Notes: generated by a model not told the origin, from the sequence alone. Counted from the first letter of the stretch, positions 19,610 through 33,400 are shown. The stretch is DNA of 64,000 nt from Apostichopus japonicus (GCF_037975245.1 NC_092561.1:12957001-13021000), one strand, 5' to 3'. Translations and numbers: made by a program.

Positions 19610-20768
19610 AGAAACATCGTGTATCTCATTTTATTGTTTTCCGAAGTTAATTAACTGGGGTATAAATCAGATTACACATGTGTTAAGCTTTATTAACGAT
19701 GTACCATTTCTGCCGAAATCATTTTGGCAACTCTCAAATTTATAGGAAATATCAAACGTGTTGACAATAGAATCATAAGATTTAATTAATTTCCAAAGTA
19801 TTAAGTTAATTAACGTGTCGTTTGTTGCATTGATTCAAATATATTTAATCAAGTTTATTTAATATTTTATTGATTGTAGTTTTCCTTCGCTTAGACACGA
19901 TGTACTCAGTTTACGATAATTAGAATTATCTAGGTTTCGCTGACATAGAAATGTTAAAATAAAATAAAATGCAGCTGAGTCCATCATCAGCGTTAGCAAG
20001 TCATTACAGCTGGTAATTGTTAGCTTCAAAAGTATACTCTAGGCCTTTAGTGGTATTCAGGAAGAAACCACCACAACGCAACATATTCAACATGTCGACC
20101 AATGGACCATATTGTTAATAGTATTAAGACAGTCACAGTCCTGACGAGAAGAATGGAGATGGTGGGGGGGGGGGGGGTGAGGTCGGATCGGAGAGAGATG
20201 GCTGAGGAGCCCGGGTACAATTAGTGACCGGGAAAATATGAGATCAGTAATATAGTATTCTCACTGTCATGAATATTGTACCGTCACTTTAATGTATTGT
20301 GGGGTAATCTTTAAAGCCGGGGTTGGCGAAAGAGCGACTCGACATAACGATGGCATAAGAGAAGATATTCGAGTGCCCTTGTAACAATTATCTGTTTATA
20401 CAAACCTCCAGTATTTATAGTGATATACGTACCAAAAAAGTGTGAACATAAGATTTCATGTTAGTTTTTATCACTGGGCAACTATCTTCATATCACAGGT
20501 TTAGAAGCGAGATTATTGCTGAATTGAATACCGGTATACAATAAAGATGGTAAGTCGGTGTTCCTTCGATCAGCTGATCGAACGTCAGTTGTAACTTGAG
20601 CTAACTGATGTTACTGTTATAGTCTAGGCGTACTAGTACTATAGAGATAGAAGCCTAGGTCTTAGTATAATATTACTGGCTTTGTCAGAGACCTATAGTT
20701 CTGATAAAGTTACTTTATTATACCTAGTCAGAGTGACATTGTGAATATTATCGAAGGTCTGTGGTACC
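19610..20768. other. No gene recognised; 14-G run
   Basis: AT-rich. A run of 14 G lies at 20164-20177. No transposon ends or supported frames. Confidence 0.45.
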
Positions 20769-20963
20769 ATGAATAGTATTATGCGAGACCATAGACTGGG
20801 TTTTGCACACTTATTACTGTTGTCGCCTAGTCTGCTAGTAGCATCTACGACCAGCTGTTCTTCAAGCAAGGAAAACTTCGTTGGTACCGAACATGCATTA
20901 CAATGCATTCTCTCATTGGCTTGTTCAAATCAAGAGGCATGGCGTAACAGAATACATGAATGA
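20769..20963 (+). CDS. Candidate small secreted peptide or first exon
   Basis: A 64-codon frame begins ATG in a good context (ACCATGA). It encodes a short charged start (MNSIMRDHR), a hydrophobic stretch (LGFAHLLLLSPSLLVAS) resembling a signal peptide, then a Ser/Cys-rich tail with three cysteines. Composition is less AT-biased than the surroundings. No family is recognised and the opposite strand is also open over much of the region, which weakens the case. GTAACA near the 3' end could be a weak donor. Confidence 0.22.
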   Translation: MNSIMRDHRLGFAHLLLLSPSLLVASTTSCSSSKENFVGTEHALQCILSLACSNQEAWRNRIHE

Positions 20964-20969
20964 AATCTG

Positions 20970-22815
20970 TCTTCAGCGGATAAATGTTTTGATACTTTCG
21001 ATCATTAATCTCTTAATTAATGAAACGAGTTTGGCTAAATGAGCCTGGTGATCACCTCATTTTCATGGTTCGTCAGATAAACGATCTTTTTGAAAATGAA
21101 CAGTTTTATGTATTTCCTTTCTCGAAACGCTCAGAATCACTTTAAAAATATTGTGCTTAACAATATAAAGCTCTTACAGGGATCCTTGCATTACGCACAA
21201 CGTTAAGAGTGTTTAACACAATTACACCATACTGCAACGCGGTGTTTAACGCGCAGCGTCAGTATAAATACCACTACAGAATCGAGGCTACAGAGAAAAC
21301 TTTACGGAGGCTACAAACCCAGTTAACCGTTGTAAATACACTAAGATACAGCCAATGGACTAAATGAACGCAATTTGGACCATTTAAAGACCCGCGCAAA
21401 AAGAAACGTCTAATACCGGTAATCTGACCTAGTTTCGAATGAGGTGTAACAGAAATGTTAGACACCACCATCGATCCCACAAAATACACACACAGCTTGC
21501 TACCGTCAGTAATTAAACACTAGTGTACAGTCAGTACATACAGCTGTTGTCAATACCCACAGTACAGTGTACAAACGATACAGCGATGGACATCTCAGGT
21601 CCAGCTAAATATAACAAGGTATCACGTTTCGTTACTGTCTGCATGTTGTAGCGACAAGAAGAAAACTTCACTTGCAAGCACGCGGTTTGGGGCGAGTCTT
21701 CAATGCCTTTAACCGAACTTTCTTGCTGGTAGCTGAACTAGGACTAATGTTCCTTAATTATTACGGACTGCCTGAACTAGAGCCATGCATAGCATTTGAT
21801 CCTTCAGGTTACAAAGGTTCTTATCACTGGTTACGATGGAAGTTATTTCGTCTCTCCTAATATAATACAATAAGATCGTATTTGCCTTAGGAGTTAATGA
21901 CCAAAAAGTCGAACCGATTCGTCTATGAAAAGCGAGTTGGGATACATCGACGCATTCCTTTTTGAAATTGAGCACCTCTAGGTTGTTGACATGAGTCGTA
22001 TCCGTTACGGTTAATGCTCGATTTACTTTGAGTGTGTGTGTGTGTACGTGCTTGTAGGTGATGAAGTGGGAGACGGGATTGGGAGGTGGTAGGGATGATT
22101 CGTCACAAACCCACACATCTGTATTCTAAAGTTATGTGCATGTTAACGTTTTAAATGAAACTGTGATTCATTATACCATTCAAGATTAACCTATATGTCT
22201 GTATGATAGTCACAATGCGTATTTATGAAGTTGGCATAATTCACCATGCGTTTGAATACTACGTCGGAACAATTTTGTGAAGTCAGGCATTTATACGTAT
22301 TTGAACCACACATTGACTACGGCTCATTGAATAATATCCCCAGTAGGTTCATAATTTTATCTCAATTATTTGAGTCATTTGTCAACGTTATTTTGTACGT
22401 TGAAGCAATGATGACAGCTTGCTATATAAAACTTAAAATTTAATATGCTGACAACACCTCAGCATTAAATGTTTTTTTTTCAAATGACAGCGAAGCTCTG
22501 AAAATGTGGGTTCAATGACGTCATGTGTTTTATACATTCATAAATACATTTTGGCAGTTCCTTCAAAATTTCCTCTCAATTATTTACCTATAATGAAATA
22601 TCATCGAGCTTGCAACATGCCTTTCAATCATTCTCTACAGAGTCCTACCCTCCAATGAGAACTCACATAAAGTTTTGTTACAGAAGTAAAGTAATGTAAG
22701 CATTGCTTATGTTTTACTTTAATTACTGACGGTACATATAGCCTTTACAAATATTATGGAAACATGTATATTTGTGTATTAAGTAGAAACTTGAACATGC
22801 AGATTGCTTTGAGAT
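20970..22815. other. No gene recognised; isolated TATA box
   Basis: TATAAATA occurs at 21263-21270 in a less AT-rich context (GCGCAGCGTCAG just upstream), but no convincing first exon follows. The 120-residue minus-strand frame at 21754-22116 has no known domain. A (GT)n stretch lies near 22032-22043 and a CRE octamer at 22516. Confidence 0.4.
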
Positions 22816-22818
22816 ATT

Positions 22819-22950
<132 letters not shown>

Positions 22951-22954
22951 ATTT

Positions 22955-24760
22955 ATAATTATTATTATTATAATTCTATTTCTAATTATAACGTGTTAAT
23001 TGTTACTTTTTAATGCCATGGAAACAACGTTCTTCCAACCAGCCTATTGTATAATGTACGGAGCTCTTGTATTGACACTGATGCACTGAGATAAATATCC
23101 CAGCTTATGTTCAGTAATTATTAAGATACTTAGACATTGTATCTTAATATATCACTCAATGAATGGTAAGACATTTAGATGTTTTATATTAACATATTAT
23201 ATCAAGGTGTGTCAATATCGTAATGGCTTCATATTGAGATATGAACATTTTCATATCTGGAGATCTCAATATATTTATTTTTAATATACTTTAAGATAGC
23301 TTGTTAATATCGTAATGCCGAGATATTAAGATATAAAGATTCTGTGTCTGATTATCATCATTTTTAGAAGATGAAATATTGAAATATTGTATCTGAATAT
23401 GGAATATGGAATATCTTAATGTTATTACAGATATTAGAATCCAATATCTGAAAATCCTAATTTCTTTATAATCCGATATTATACGATACCAATGTATCTT
23501 AATGGTGTTGGAAGGTAGTTTCTTAGTTGCTAAATTTTAATGGTTTGTGGATGGTTTAGTGGATCCTGTATTAGAATAGCATAATATTTTAAATAATATT
23601 CATATATTCAACTGTTCTTTGATTTTGCATCTCAATATTTCAATCTCTCAATAGGATGATATTACGATAATGAGATAATTTCTCTCAATATATCAATATA
23701 CAGCCACGAAAACTTAAAAAGTTGAGACACTTATTCCTCAATGCCACCATAAAAACTCCGTAGATATGGCATTTGGGATATTTGAAGCTATGATGTAATG
23801 TTTTAGACAGCGGCGGTTAAGATGTTATGTCCTGTAGCGGTCTAAGTGGCCCTTCTTTTTCAGTATAAGCGGAAGTTGCTTGGATAACAAATTGGTGCTA
23901 TATTTTGTAACGTTTGAAGAATTATGAAGAATTTGAAACATTTTAGGCAGTACCGCACATACATGTAAAAACAATTATGTACTTTGTACTAGGATTTTGT
24001 TTATAATATTCTGTCAGTGAGGGGGTAAAGAGAGGGGGGAGGGGCTGACACCCACTGATTTTATTCTTGGGATAACCCCCCCCCCCCGGACCCAGAAATA
24101 TCCTAGGTTACATCCATGCTGACAGAGCCACGCGGACGAACGCCAACCTGAGAACTTAAAGGTGATAGCTCGGCTCATGGCATGACGTCAGACTGACGTA
24201 GTTGGTTCGTTTCCAAATGATGGTTTATTAAGCAATATTGGAGAGTACTTTGTTGTGATAACGTTTCCTCCATTTTGTTTCCAGTCTTCGAGTATAAGGC
24301 TCTTGTCATTCAGAGAGACCTCTCATCTGATAAAAGCTTTGAATTATTCACCTAGGCTACAGAACTAAAACAATACTTTACGGTTATTTCGATTTTATGA
24401 AGGCAACATTTATGCCTTTGATAACATATTAATTTTGTTGCCTCTAGCAAATATTTGATTTTAATGTAAAATAATTTAATATTTCTTTGGTTACATCTTC
24501 GAAGTTAGACTATTCGTTAATGGAGTTTTTGAAGTTGAATGGGAGGAATAATTTGATATCTGAACCACTGAAAATGTTATTCAAACAATAGCGCATTGAC
24601 AAATATTTTCGCAATTCTTTGTCCTTATTGATACGGAAGCGACGTTCATTGGTGAAACATCATGTTTTCTCAACAACGGCCTTATTGAGGTATAATATAA
24701 TATGTATGGACGGTGCTTTGCAATAGTTTGACTCAAACGTTTGTATTACACATATACATG
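22955..24760. other. No gene; decayed AT repeat and G/C homopolymer island
   Basis: From about 23080 to 23710 the motifs ATATCTTAATAT, AATATCGTAATG and TTGAGATAT recur irregularly, suggesting a very old AT-rich repeat. At 24014-24090 there are GGGGG and CCCCC-rich blocks reminiscent of the subterminal regions of the hAT elements here, but no matching ends or duplication were found. A CRE octamer lies at 24183. Confidence 0.4.
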
Positions 24761-25968
24761 CAGGGGCGTCAATCCCAATTGAAAAGTGGAGGGGGGGGGG
24801 TGGGTCTTTAATGACTAAACATGGATAAAACTGAAGTACCGTACTCGAGCGCCTTGGTGCAAAGCTTTTATCGGGTGGTGTCCAGGAGACCGCATCAGGG
24901 CCTCGATGGGGTCCAGGAGCGAAGCCCTGCAAGCGTCCAGAGGGCGGACTCACATATAAAAATCTTCAAGTTTGCTCCTGTTTGTCCATGAAATAAATAT
25001 ATTTTAACAAAGTCACATCTGAAAAGTGATTTGACTTAAATGAAGAAAGACGTATGTATTTAACATCCGGGTGTAACTAAGGGCCTTTATCATGATTAAT
25101 AAACTTGAAACTTAAACCCAAAACGGAAACATTCTGTAACTTTGCACCCAAGCATAAATCATCTTGTTATACAGATGTCTACAAGATGCACACATATGGT
25201 ATCATACGTACATTTAAAAGCATGTTGGGTATATTCATTGGGCATATTCGGTACATCACTGGGCACATTCTCTTTCTCGGAAACATAAAAACCTGCAAGA
25301 TAAATATAGTTCCAAGCTTGGGTAGAATCTCCAGGGGGACAGTTGAGGAACATCGAAAACATTATATCTTCCAAATGTTAGATAGTGATGCCTTGATGTG
25401 CGTCTATACTAAGGCATTCTTTAAGAATTTGTAGTAAGCGGGCTATTTCCTAAAAGGTACCATCATAACACTATCTAAGCGGAGCGCCACCATCAGTTGT
25501 GCGAAGCGTAGTAAGAAATGTTTTACCAAAAATGCCTCCCAATTTCCATTATTTTGAGATCTCGTGTATAGTAATTTACACCCCCCCCCCCTTTGTAGGT
25601 GAAATATAGGACTTTACGATTTGTTCATTGTTTTACACAGATAATTGAAGATATAAAAGCTAGCTAGGGCATTCTGATGGCAGCCGTAGCCTATATATAT
25701 ATTGAGGGTATGCCATATGGGACTTTAGGTGTAAATTAATTGTTAGGGTTGTGCTATCATTAACAACATATATACGTAATAATTATATTTATGAATCGTA
25801 GTTTCACAATAGACTGCTACACTGTTCACGCTGGTTAAATCTTAGGTCTCTATACGTTTCTTGTTATTCTAACTCGTGAAAACCAAACAAACGCACTTGA
25901 AATTGAGTCCACAACCTTCGGAAAGTTGGGGGACGTGTTCCCCTGTCCCCCCATGATTGACGCCCCTG
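24761..25968. mobile_element. hAT-like DNA transposon, about 1.2 kb
   Basis: Left end CAGGGGCGTCAATCCC and right-end complement CAGGGGCGTCAATCATG share 14 terminal bases. The flanking 8-mers (TATACATG and TAATTATG) match at only five positions, so the duplication is decayed or one end has been altered. The interior contains a segment (CTATCTAAGCGGAGCGCCAC, 25474-25493) shared with the composite element at 12972. The 109-codon plus frame at 25105-25434 has no recognised domain and lies wholly inside the element. Confidence 0.6.
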
Positions 25969-25974
25969 TAATTA

Positions 25975-26638
25975 TGCATGGTAAAGTTTAAAAGTTTAAT
26001 TTAACAGTAATGATCAAAATGTAAAAGGACAAGCAAATCCAACCATTACATGGAGGTTCTCTCCAAACACCCCACACGGTTGACAAACTGGGTAAAGTTT
26101 CCGTTGGGTTGAGAGGTCTGTTTGTTAAATTTTGTCCAAATAATGAGGGAAATGTCATCAGGTTCCTATAATGGGGTACATTCAAGATTAAAATTCATCA
26201 GCTCTGTGCGGTCAAACCATTTGGGTATTTTTTGTTTTGTCATCAACTCCTTAAGTTGGATATACTCAGTAAACTTGATCGCTAAAGTACCACGTACATT
26301 TGTTCAGGTTAACGCCTACATATATGAGTACCTAATATGCACTTTAAAGGAACAGTAAACTGCAGATTGGATCCAAGTTGCAATATTGTCATAGTAATAC
26401 TTTGAGAGATGAATGAATTTGAGGCCGTCGAAACTGAACATTAACTGAGTATCGGAAACGTTGGCGATCATACAGAAGGATTTGTTAAGGAAGTATCTAA
26501 CTCGTAGCTGTTTCAGTTTCAAAGTCAGAAATCGGTTCCAATTAGAGGGATCTGTTTTGTTTGCCATGGGGGCAAAATGCCCAAGGGAAGTAAAATGTTT
26601 CACCTTTTAGCGGCGCTATGCATACAATGGACAAAATG
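25975..26638. other. No gene recognised
   Basis: The 95-residue minus-strand frame at 26316-26603 has no known family signature. It starts just beside CTTTAAAGGAACAGTAAACTG, a sequence that looks like a dispersed repeat end, but I found no second end. Confidence 0.4.
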
Positions 26639-26646
26639 ATAGTACT

Positions 26647-27056
26647 CAGGGGGTAAGAGCCGGGGAGGGGGGGGGGGCACGTGACCCCACTTTTTTCCAA
26701 AATAGCAAATGTGCCCTACTGGCAAATAAAATGTGCCTCTTTGATGAAGAACTGTCTTTTAAAAATCTTAAGCCTTTGTTAATTTTAATATTTGATTTTA
26801 ATTAATTATTTTTATTCTGTAAATGCTATTTTTTTATTAATGGCATCCCATATCTTTTTGTAGCACGGTTAACAATAAACAAACTCAATAAATAGTATTG
26901 ATAGCATACTAACACATCATATATATTTAAGTGATATGGCCGGTGTGTATCGGTTTATAGCATAACGAGTGGTGGTTGTGGAATGAAAAATTGCCCCTCT
27001 GATGTTATGCCCCCACCCCCCCCCTCTCCACTTTAAGGAAGCTCACTACCTCCCTG
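26647..27056. mobile_element. hAT-type MITE, 410 bp, third family
   Basis: Flanked by a perfect 8-bp duplication ATAGTACT (26639-26646 and 27057-27064). Ends are CAGGGGGTAAGAGC and, from the right, CAGGGAGGTAGTGAGC: short, imperfect TIRs. Both subterminal blocks hold long G or C runs around an AT-rich core. No coding capacity. The intact duplication is the strongest evidence. Confidence 0.85.
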
Positions 27057-27069
27057 ATAGTACTCGAAA

Positions 27070-29274
27070 CTATGCAAGTAGAACGAACGTTGATAAGAGG
27101 TACTGTGGAGTTCTTGATCACTGTCAGCTCTTCCACAACAAGATGGAAGTTTCCTTCGCTTGCTTAAGTGTTGTTGGCGTAATATATATCAAAAGTTTAA
27201 GAAAAAACAAGATTAAATGGATAAAGAGAGAGAAAAATAAAGCGATATCAAGTCACTTTTTGTTCATTTTTGTTTATTTCCACTGCCGTGTCATCAATGC
27301 GAAAAATCTTTCACATCCCTCTTAAGTTTCTTGCTTACTTTGGTGTTTCGTAGGACATGTACATAAATGCTATAAACAAAGTTACATAGTAGATATGAGA
27401 GATACACGATACATTCGGCAGTTTATCACTGTGTTAAAATGAGTTTATGCAAGGTACCAATGTATGCCTGAATGGCATGTCTTAGGACCCACTGATAACA
27501 TGTGTAGCATATTAACGCTTATTTCCTTGGCTCACCGTTCTCCTTATGTTGTTCTGAGGTGTATGTTTATTTTGAAACCTTAAACCATAGGTTAACTACT
27601 TGTATGGACAAATGTTGTTATGGTTCAAAAAACAAAACCAAAAATAAAATAGGAAGAATAATTCATATTTTTCTGTCTTCATATCATTTCCAGTCAGATA
27701 AATTAATTTACCGAGTAATATATAGGAGTAAGGCATACGCTGATCTTGAGTTAATCAACCAACACTGAAAAACTTAAAACCAATCGGGAGAACGATATTT
27801 ACATGTTAAATGGTCATTCTATAAGCAAACGGTCAGTTTGTGAAACTTACATTTTTACATTTTCAGTAAAAATTGTTCGCTGCAATGATTCAAAATAATA
27901 AAACTTAATTTTCTTTTTGCAGGTTTTAGAGGAGGTTTTATCCTTGCATCTTCAAAAAAAAAAAAAAAAAAAAAAAACGTCATGCTTTGTTGCTTGTTTG
28001 TTATCACTTGCTTGTCTAAATACTTCATGTATAACGTTTCTATACACACCGTACATATTATTGCAAACAATTCAGTTGCATACGCCTTTAATTAACTTAT
28101 CACCCAGAATTAAGCAATGTTAAAGACACCGTCTCGTCCGATGTCATGACTATCAAGAAAGCCCGGATGTTAGTAACATTGCATTTTTATCAATCATTGT
28201 CATGGTTACACGGTCTTTGAAATACTATGTAATACGAATATGTCAGTCGGAAACACTGCCAACCCGTAGTAGTGGCGTAGTCATGTTAACATGCACATTT
28301 AACACAACCCTCCATGGTGGTTGCGCAGTCAGATTAGTAAACATTGCCCGTGTATGGCTCACACATCATTTAGACAGTGTTGTCCTTAGCCTACCCAAAG
28401 GAGAACACAATATTCTGTTTCATTTCAAATAGCTTCATACGTCTCAAACCACGATATGGTGCCTTTAATACGTCGATACAAATATTAACTTTCGAATAAT
28501 AGTGTTAAACTAGTTCGAGATCATTACAATACAAACACTCAATGAATAAAACTGATTGTATAGTCGTTGGGAATAAGTAGCTCTTTGTAATGAACAATTG
28601 TCCAAGTGAATCGTGATCTTTACTTAGTCTACTACTGAGAGAAAACATATCTCATTAAACACTTCTAGCTGAATGAATGCTACTTAGAATTCAACTCAAA
28701 GATTTCTTTTATGCAAGTGAAAAACGCAGGTGTTGATTGATACGATGAACAACATCTTTTGTTCTGAGAGTAAATAGCTTCAATTATTACACATGACGTG
28801 TCCACATATTATCTTTTTGTATGCTATCAAAGGAATGTGATTTCAGATTCAAGGACAGAAGCAACTTAACCTATATTTTTACATGTAAAGCTGGGCACGA
28901 ACAAGTGCCTTAGATCCTGTAGATGGAGCGCACTTCATAACTAAGCCCTGCATGACTCTTTGCAGAATGGGTTTAGTCACATGACACTGGTACGAGTTGC
29001 GTAGTATGGCCAAGGACAAGTATCCAGTTGAATCCAAAAATGAGAACAATATTTGTAGGGTTACTAAATTAATGTCTGGATGAGTTTCTTTATGAATGTA
29101 GCTTTTAACCTTTGCGCACGCATTTGTGAAGGATTGGCACGAATCTACCTATGCAAGCTCCTCCTCTTTTGGCGGAAATCTTGTCTGTGGGAAGAGAGGG
29201 AAGGAAAAGAAACAAAAAACATCATTAAAACATATTCTCAAGAGACACGTAAAGGAAAGAATACAATTATAGAC
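27070..29274. other. No gene recognised; 24-base poly(A) run
   Basis: A run of 24 A (27954-27977) follows CTTTTTGCAGGTTTTAGAGG, which combines an acceptor-like sequence with a poly(A) tail. A retroposed transcript end is possible but nothing upstream identifies it. The 107-codon plus frame at 27002-27325 begins inside the MITE and is not supported as a gene. The frame at 28202-28432 has no known domain. Confidence 0.4.
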
Positions 29275-29282
29275 ATCCAACA

Positions 29283-29656
29283 CAAGGGCGTAGGAACCGG
29301 GGGGGGCTGGGGGGGGGGGGGGGCGCCAGCCCCCCCAGTGAAAAATGTGGAGGGGCGGAAGTATCATTCCGCCCCCCGGTTCGCAAGTCAGAAAACCCCT
29401 TTTTCATTTCCAAATGAGAAAAAAATCTCATTTGGAGCACCAAATTGCATCTAAGGCCAGGTGAAAATACAAAATTAAGTTTACAAAATGGAGTGCGTGT
29501 TAAAGTGTGCTATATTGCACCAAATTGCATCTGAGGCCACCTGGAAATGCAAAAAATTCCAAAGGGGAGGGGGACACCCCTTCCCCTTAGACCCCTCCCC
29601 CAGGCCGGCCATCAGTCTTCAGCCCCCCCACTCAAAAGTACCTTCCTACGCCACTG
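29283..29656 (+). mobile_element. hAT-type MITE, copy B
   Basis: A 374-bp element starting CAAGGGCGTAGGAACCGG and ending with the complement of CAGTGGCGTAGGAAGG, flanked by a perfect 8-bp duplication ATCCAACA (29275-29282 and 29657-29664). It has the same layout as copies A and C: G-rich left block, C-rich right block, and two internal direct copies around CACCAAATTGCATCT. The frames at 29080-29454 and 29488-29679 cross its boundaries and are not genes. Confidence 0.9.
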
Positions 29657-29664
29657 ATCCAACA

Positions 29665-29834
29665 TATCAAAGATGGTAATTATGGTAGAAGTTTTATAAA
29701 TGATGCTGGATTACAGTTTGTAGTTTGTATATGGTACTGGATTATACAGTTAGGAGATTGTATATTAACTTTCTATTGGAATAGTCCAGGAGATGTAATG
29801 ACACAATCAGTACACCGTTTGGCGTCAACGTACG
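29665..29834. other. Short spacer, nothing recognised
   Basis: Short direct repeats of TGGATTA and TTTGTA only. Confidence 0.4.
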
Positions 29835-30414
29835 CTCCATATGGACTATTATGTGCCCCATATGGACCATTATGTGTGTGTTCCATAGAGACCATTATGT
29901 GCTCCATAGGGATCGATATGTGCCTCATAGGGACCAGTATGTGCTCCATATGGTCAGTTATGTTATCAATAGGGAGGGACCATTATGTGCCCTTTAGGGA
30001 CCATTATGTGCCCCATATGGACCATAATGTGTGTGCTCCATAGAGACCATTATGTGCTCCATAGGGACCGTTATGTGCCTCATAGAAACTATTATGTTGT
30101 CCATAGGGAGGGACCATTATTTACCCTATATGACCATTATGTACTCCATAGGGACCAGTATGTGCTCCATAGGGACCATCATGTACTCCATAGGGACCAT
30201 TATGTGCTCCATAGGGACCATTATGTACTCCACAGGGACCATTATGTTCTCCATAGGGACCATTATGTGCTCCATAGGGACCATTCTGTGCTCCATAGGG
30301 ACCATTATGTTCTCCATAGGGACCATTATGTGCTCCATAGGGACTATTATGTGCTCCATAGGGACCATTCTGTGCTCCATAGGGACCATTATGTACTCCA
30401 TGAGGACCATTATT
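29835..30414. repeat. Minisatellite, 21-bp unit, about 27 copies
   Basis: The unit is CCATAGGGACCATTATGTGC plus T. Units from about 30130 to 30400 are very uniform, while those at 29835-30130 are decayed and include GGAGGGACC insertions. Because the unit is seven codons long, frames are open on both strands across the array (HRDHYVL-type and MEHIMVP-type repeats). These are by-products, not genes. Confidence 0.93.
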
Positions 30415-30419
30415 TAACA

Positions 30420-33400
30420 GTGTCAGGATATAGACTTGGACATAGTACAATAAAGTTGTAAGCTTTATTACGTGAAGTTGTCTTTGTTGCATCTTCGAGC
30501 ACTTTGTTCAATACTGGTAACTACACCATTGAATAAAGCATCTAAACAGGCTATTATCACACTCAAATTATTCCAGACCTACAATGCTCGAGTTAAAAAC
30601 CCGCAAAAACCTTTGAAAACTAATGTGCAATAAAGTAAAAAAATACCGTACCGACATTGGTAGATACCAGAACATTGTCTGAAAAAAATTGGTGATGAAT
30701 TTTATTATTTGTTTTAATGCAGAGCACAATTGAAATGGAAGGCTTTTTCACACTAAAAGAAAATGTTTGCATCACTTAGACAAGTCTCTAGTGAAACAGA
30801 GCATCAATTAGTCTAGGTGTACTTCCTCAGAGGATGGAAGGGGTAAATATAAACTGAATTGAAATGCTTAATTTTTGTTATTTGAAATACCTCCTTATTG
30901 AAATGTCGCTGTTCAGCAATGAACTATTTGGTCCCAATTCTCAGTATGTGTAATATCGTTGTTGCAAAGGAACATTTTCTTAGGTTAAACGATCGAATTT
31001 CTTCACATTAGAGCTTTAGGCTACAATTATCTGTAACTTGTATGAGTGATAAAGTATTCGAGTGCACCCACCTGTTGATAGTAACCCGGATGTTTGGCTA
31101 GACCATGGCTCTTGTCGCCTATACGTCGTTTCTGGGTCTGCCAATTCTGTGTTCAAATCCATATCTTCCAATATCTTCATTGAGTTTCGTATTCTATCCG
31201 TAAACTGTATCGAAAGTAAACAACAATAAAGAAAACCAGTTTCAAACAATGGCATATTGTTATTCCATAATAGGCAAAGCTCATTAATTTGATGGATGAA
31301 GCATTATTTTATTTCATTTATTCCAATTGAACGAAACCTGAACATTGAATGATAATGATACTCAAGCATATATACAAAAACGTTTGTTCTAGAGAATAGG
31401 AAATCGTTCTAATAGCATACGTTATGAAAACAATGAAAATTTAACAACAAATATATGTCCCACGTTAACATATATTAAAACAAATACTAAAACAAGATAA
31501 CACAGTAAGAAAGAGGACACATTTCAAATAGCTTAAATTCCGTGATTTGCCAAGTATAGCCTACACGTCCCGCGGTGATGCTTCGGTACAGGAACTTGAA
31601 GATGGACAAATAAACCATCTAATCAAGATGAATCTCCACTCACTCGAAGGAGGGGAAAGATCAGGAGCAGAAGAAAAGAAAAAAGGAAAGGAGAGAAAGT
31701 AACTTGTGTTTATGAGTTTGACTTTGTATTTTATTTTGACTGAAAAGTAGGTTGCGTGCCCGTCTCAGATCTTGTTCGCAGATCAAACGAATCCGATAAA
31801 AATCAAGCCCAAAGCAAGTATCGTTTTGCCATTTTGACTTTCGAACCTAAAAGTAAGTGCCTGTGAAAACGCCGAGCAAAATAAAAAAACATCCACAGTT
31901 ATCCAAACAGAGCAACTAGTTTGGACCATAATTGCTTTCATGTCACAGAAAGCTTAGCGTTGTAGTGCTTAGGCTGTTTTTAATCATGTTACACGGCCCA
32001 TTGATCCTAAGCCCATGTAATTTCATTATTGTAAAAACACCTGACAGTTTTTGTCGACCCGAAGGGTAAAATTTCAGGCAATTATAGCTACACGTCGACA
32101 TCCTTCAGCAGACGTCTGTTTAGTTTACTCATGTTTTTGTGAAATTAGAAAGTAGAGCATGTTATTAATGGTGTTTAACAGGTGTGAATAAAAATGAAGA
32201 CACCTTTATCGACTTTCCTTCCAATAGTAGCATCTATTATCGATCATGGCTACATTGTGATCTCTACAACCGGATGTTGAACTTTGACAAAGCTTGATGG
32301 TCGTACTAACATCCAGATCAATATAGAAAATCTGTTCTCAGAGGATTCATAAACAGTTCTACATTTTACATTTCTCAAGATTTGCAAACAAGATCTCTAT
32401 GGACAGCCATTTTGAATGTTTAGTCCCAATTTATTTTGCAAATACAGCCTGTATTATGTATAGGGCTTTGAACTGCGCTGCTAAAGTGTCTTTTGTTTTT
32501 ACAGTCATTTCGTGTCGTGCTTTAAGATTATAATCTTTTTAGCCGTTTAGGAATCTAGTTTGATGTCAATATATTCTTCTTCGGCAAATCGTCTAACAAT
32601 TTAACTTAAAGAGACTAAACTCTGTAGAAACTATGAAAGTAAGTGGTGCTTTTAAATTTATATACAACCGCAAAGGAAGATAGAATAACTATGATACGAT
32701 ATGTATGCGAAAATTGTGACTTTATTACACAATTAATGACTAGAAATTAATAAGTTTAAATATTTGTTGAATTTTTGACAAAAGTTTAACTCACTTAAAA
32801 AGATAAATGTTACAAGGCAACAAAATCTGTATTGTAAACTTGCGGAGATATCAACATGTTTGATAGTAAAGGGTAAATCACATAGGTACATAGGAACATA
32901 GGTAAATCAAAAAGGGGAATATAACACTTCAGTACAAATAAATTACCCTTTATAACCAGAAGAAAGGTTTAAGAATCATTACAAGGAATATGACATCTGT
33001 TATTTCAATTTGTCTGTCTGGGATATGATATATTAAAGAAACTGAATGAGTAATACAATCAAATGGTAGCATTTTAATCATTCGGTAAAGGAGTTAGGCT
33101 TCCCAAGAGGTTTCGTCAATGGAAGAGGCGACTTTTCCACAGAAATGTCTTCAGTTGTATTTAAATTAAATTAAAGAGGCATTCGATTTCATAAAGAGTG
33201 GAATATCAAGTAATTTTATCTCTAAAACTTCTAACTTTGAACAATGATATTTCCTGTTTTTTTGTTGTTGAAGTAGCACCGCCAATTGCCTATATAGTGG
33301 ACAAAATATTAATGAATTAAAGACACAGTCAAGGCTAGGGAGTGTGTCCTACTTGGCGTGTCGGAATTTGCTGTTTAGAATGAAAGGCCACACATGCTTT

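Noticed and set aside
21754-22116. 120-codon minus-strand frame
   Set aside because: No family signature; includes a (GT)n-derived stretch; chance frame likely.
23999-24110. G/C-rich block resembling a hAT subterminal region
   Set aside because: No matching terminal inverted repeats or 8-bp duplication could be found.
25105-25434. 109-codon plus-strand frame
   Set aside because: Lies inside a non-autonomous hAT-like element, shows no transposase motif and overlaps a minus-strand frame.
29985-30492. Repeat-protein-like frames (HRDHYVL and MEHIMVP repeats)
   Set aside because: Produced by a 21-bp tandem unit, seven codons long, open on both strands.
31786-31870. Possible internal exon before GTAAGTG
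   Set aside because: The acceptor, donor and open frame are each weak, the segment is only about 76 nt and there is no partner exon.
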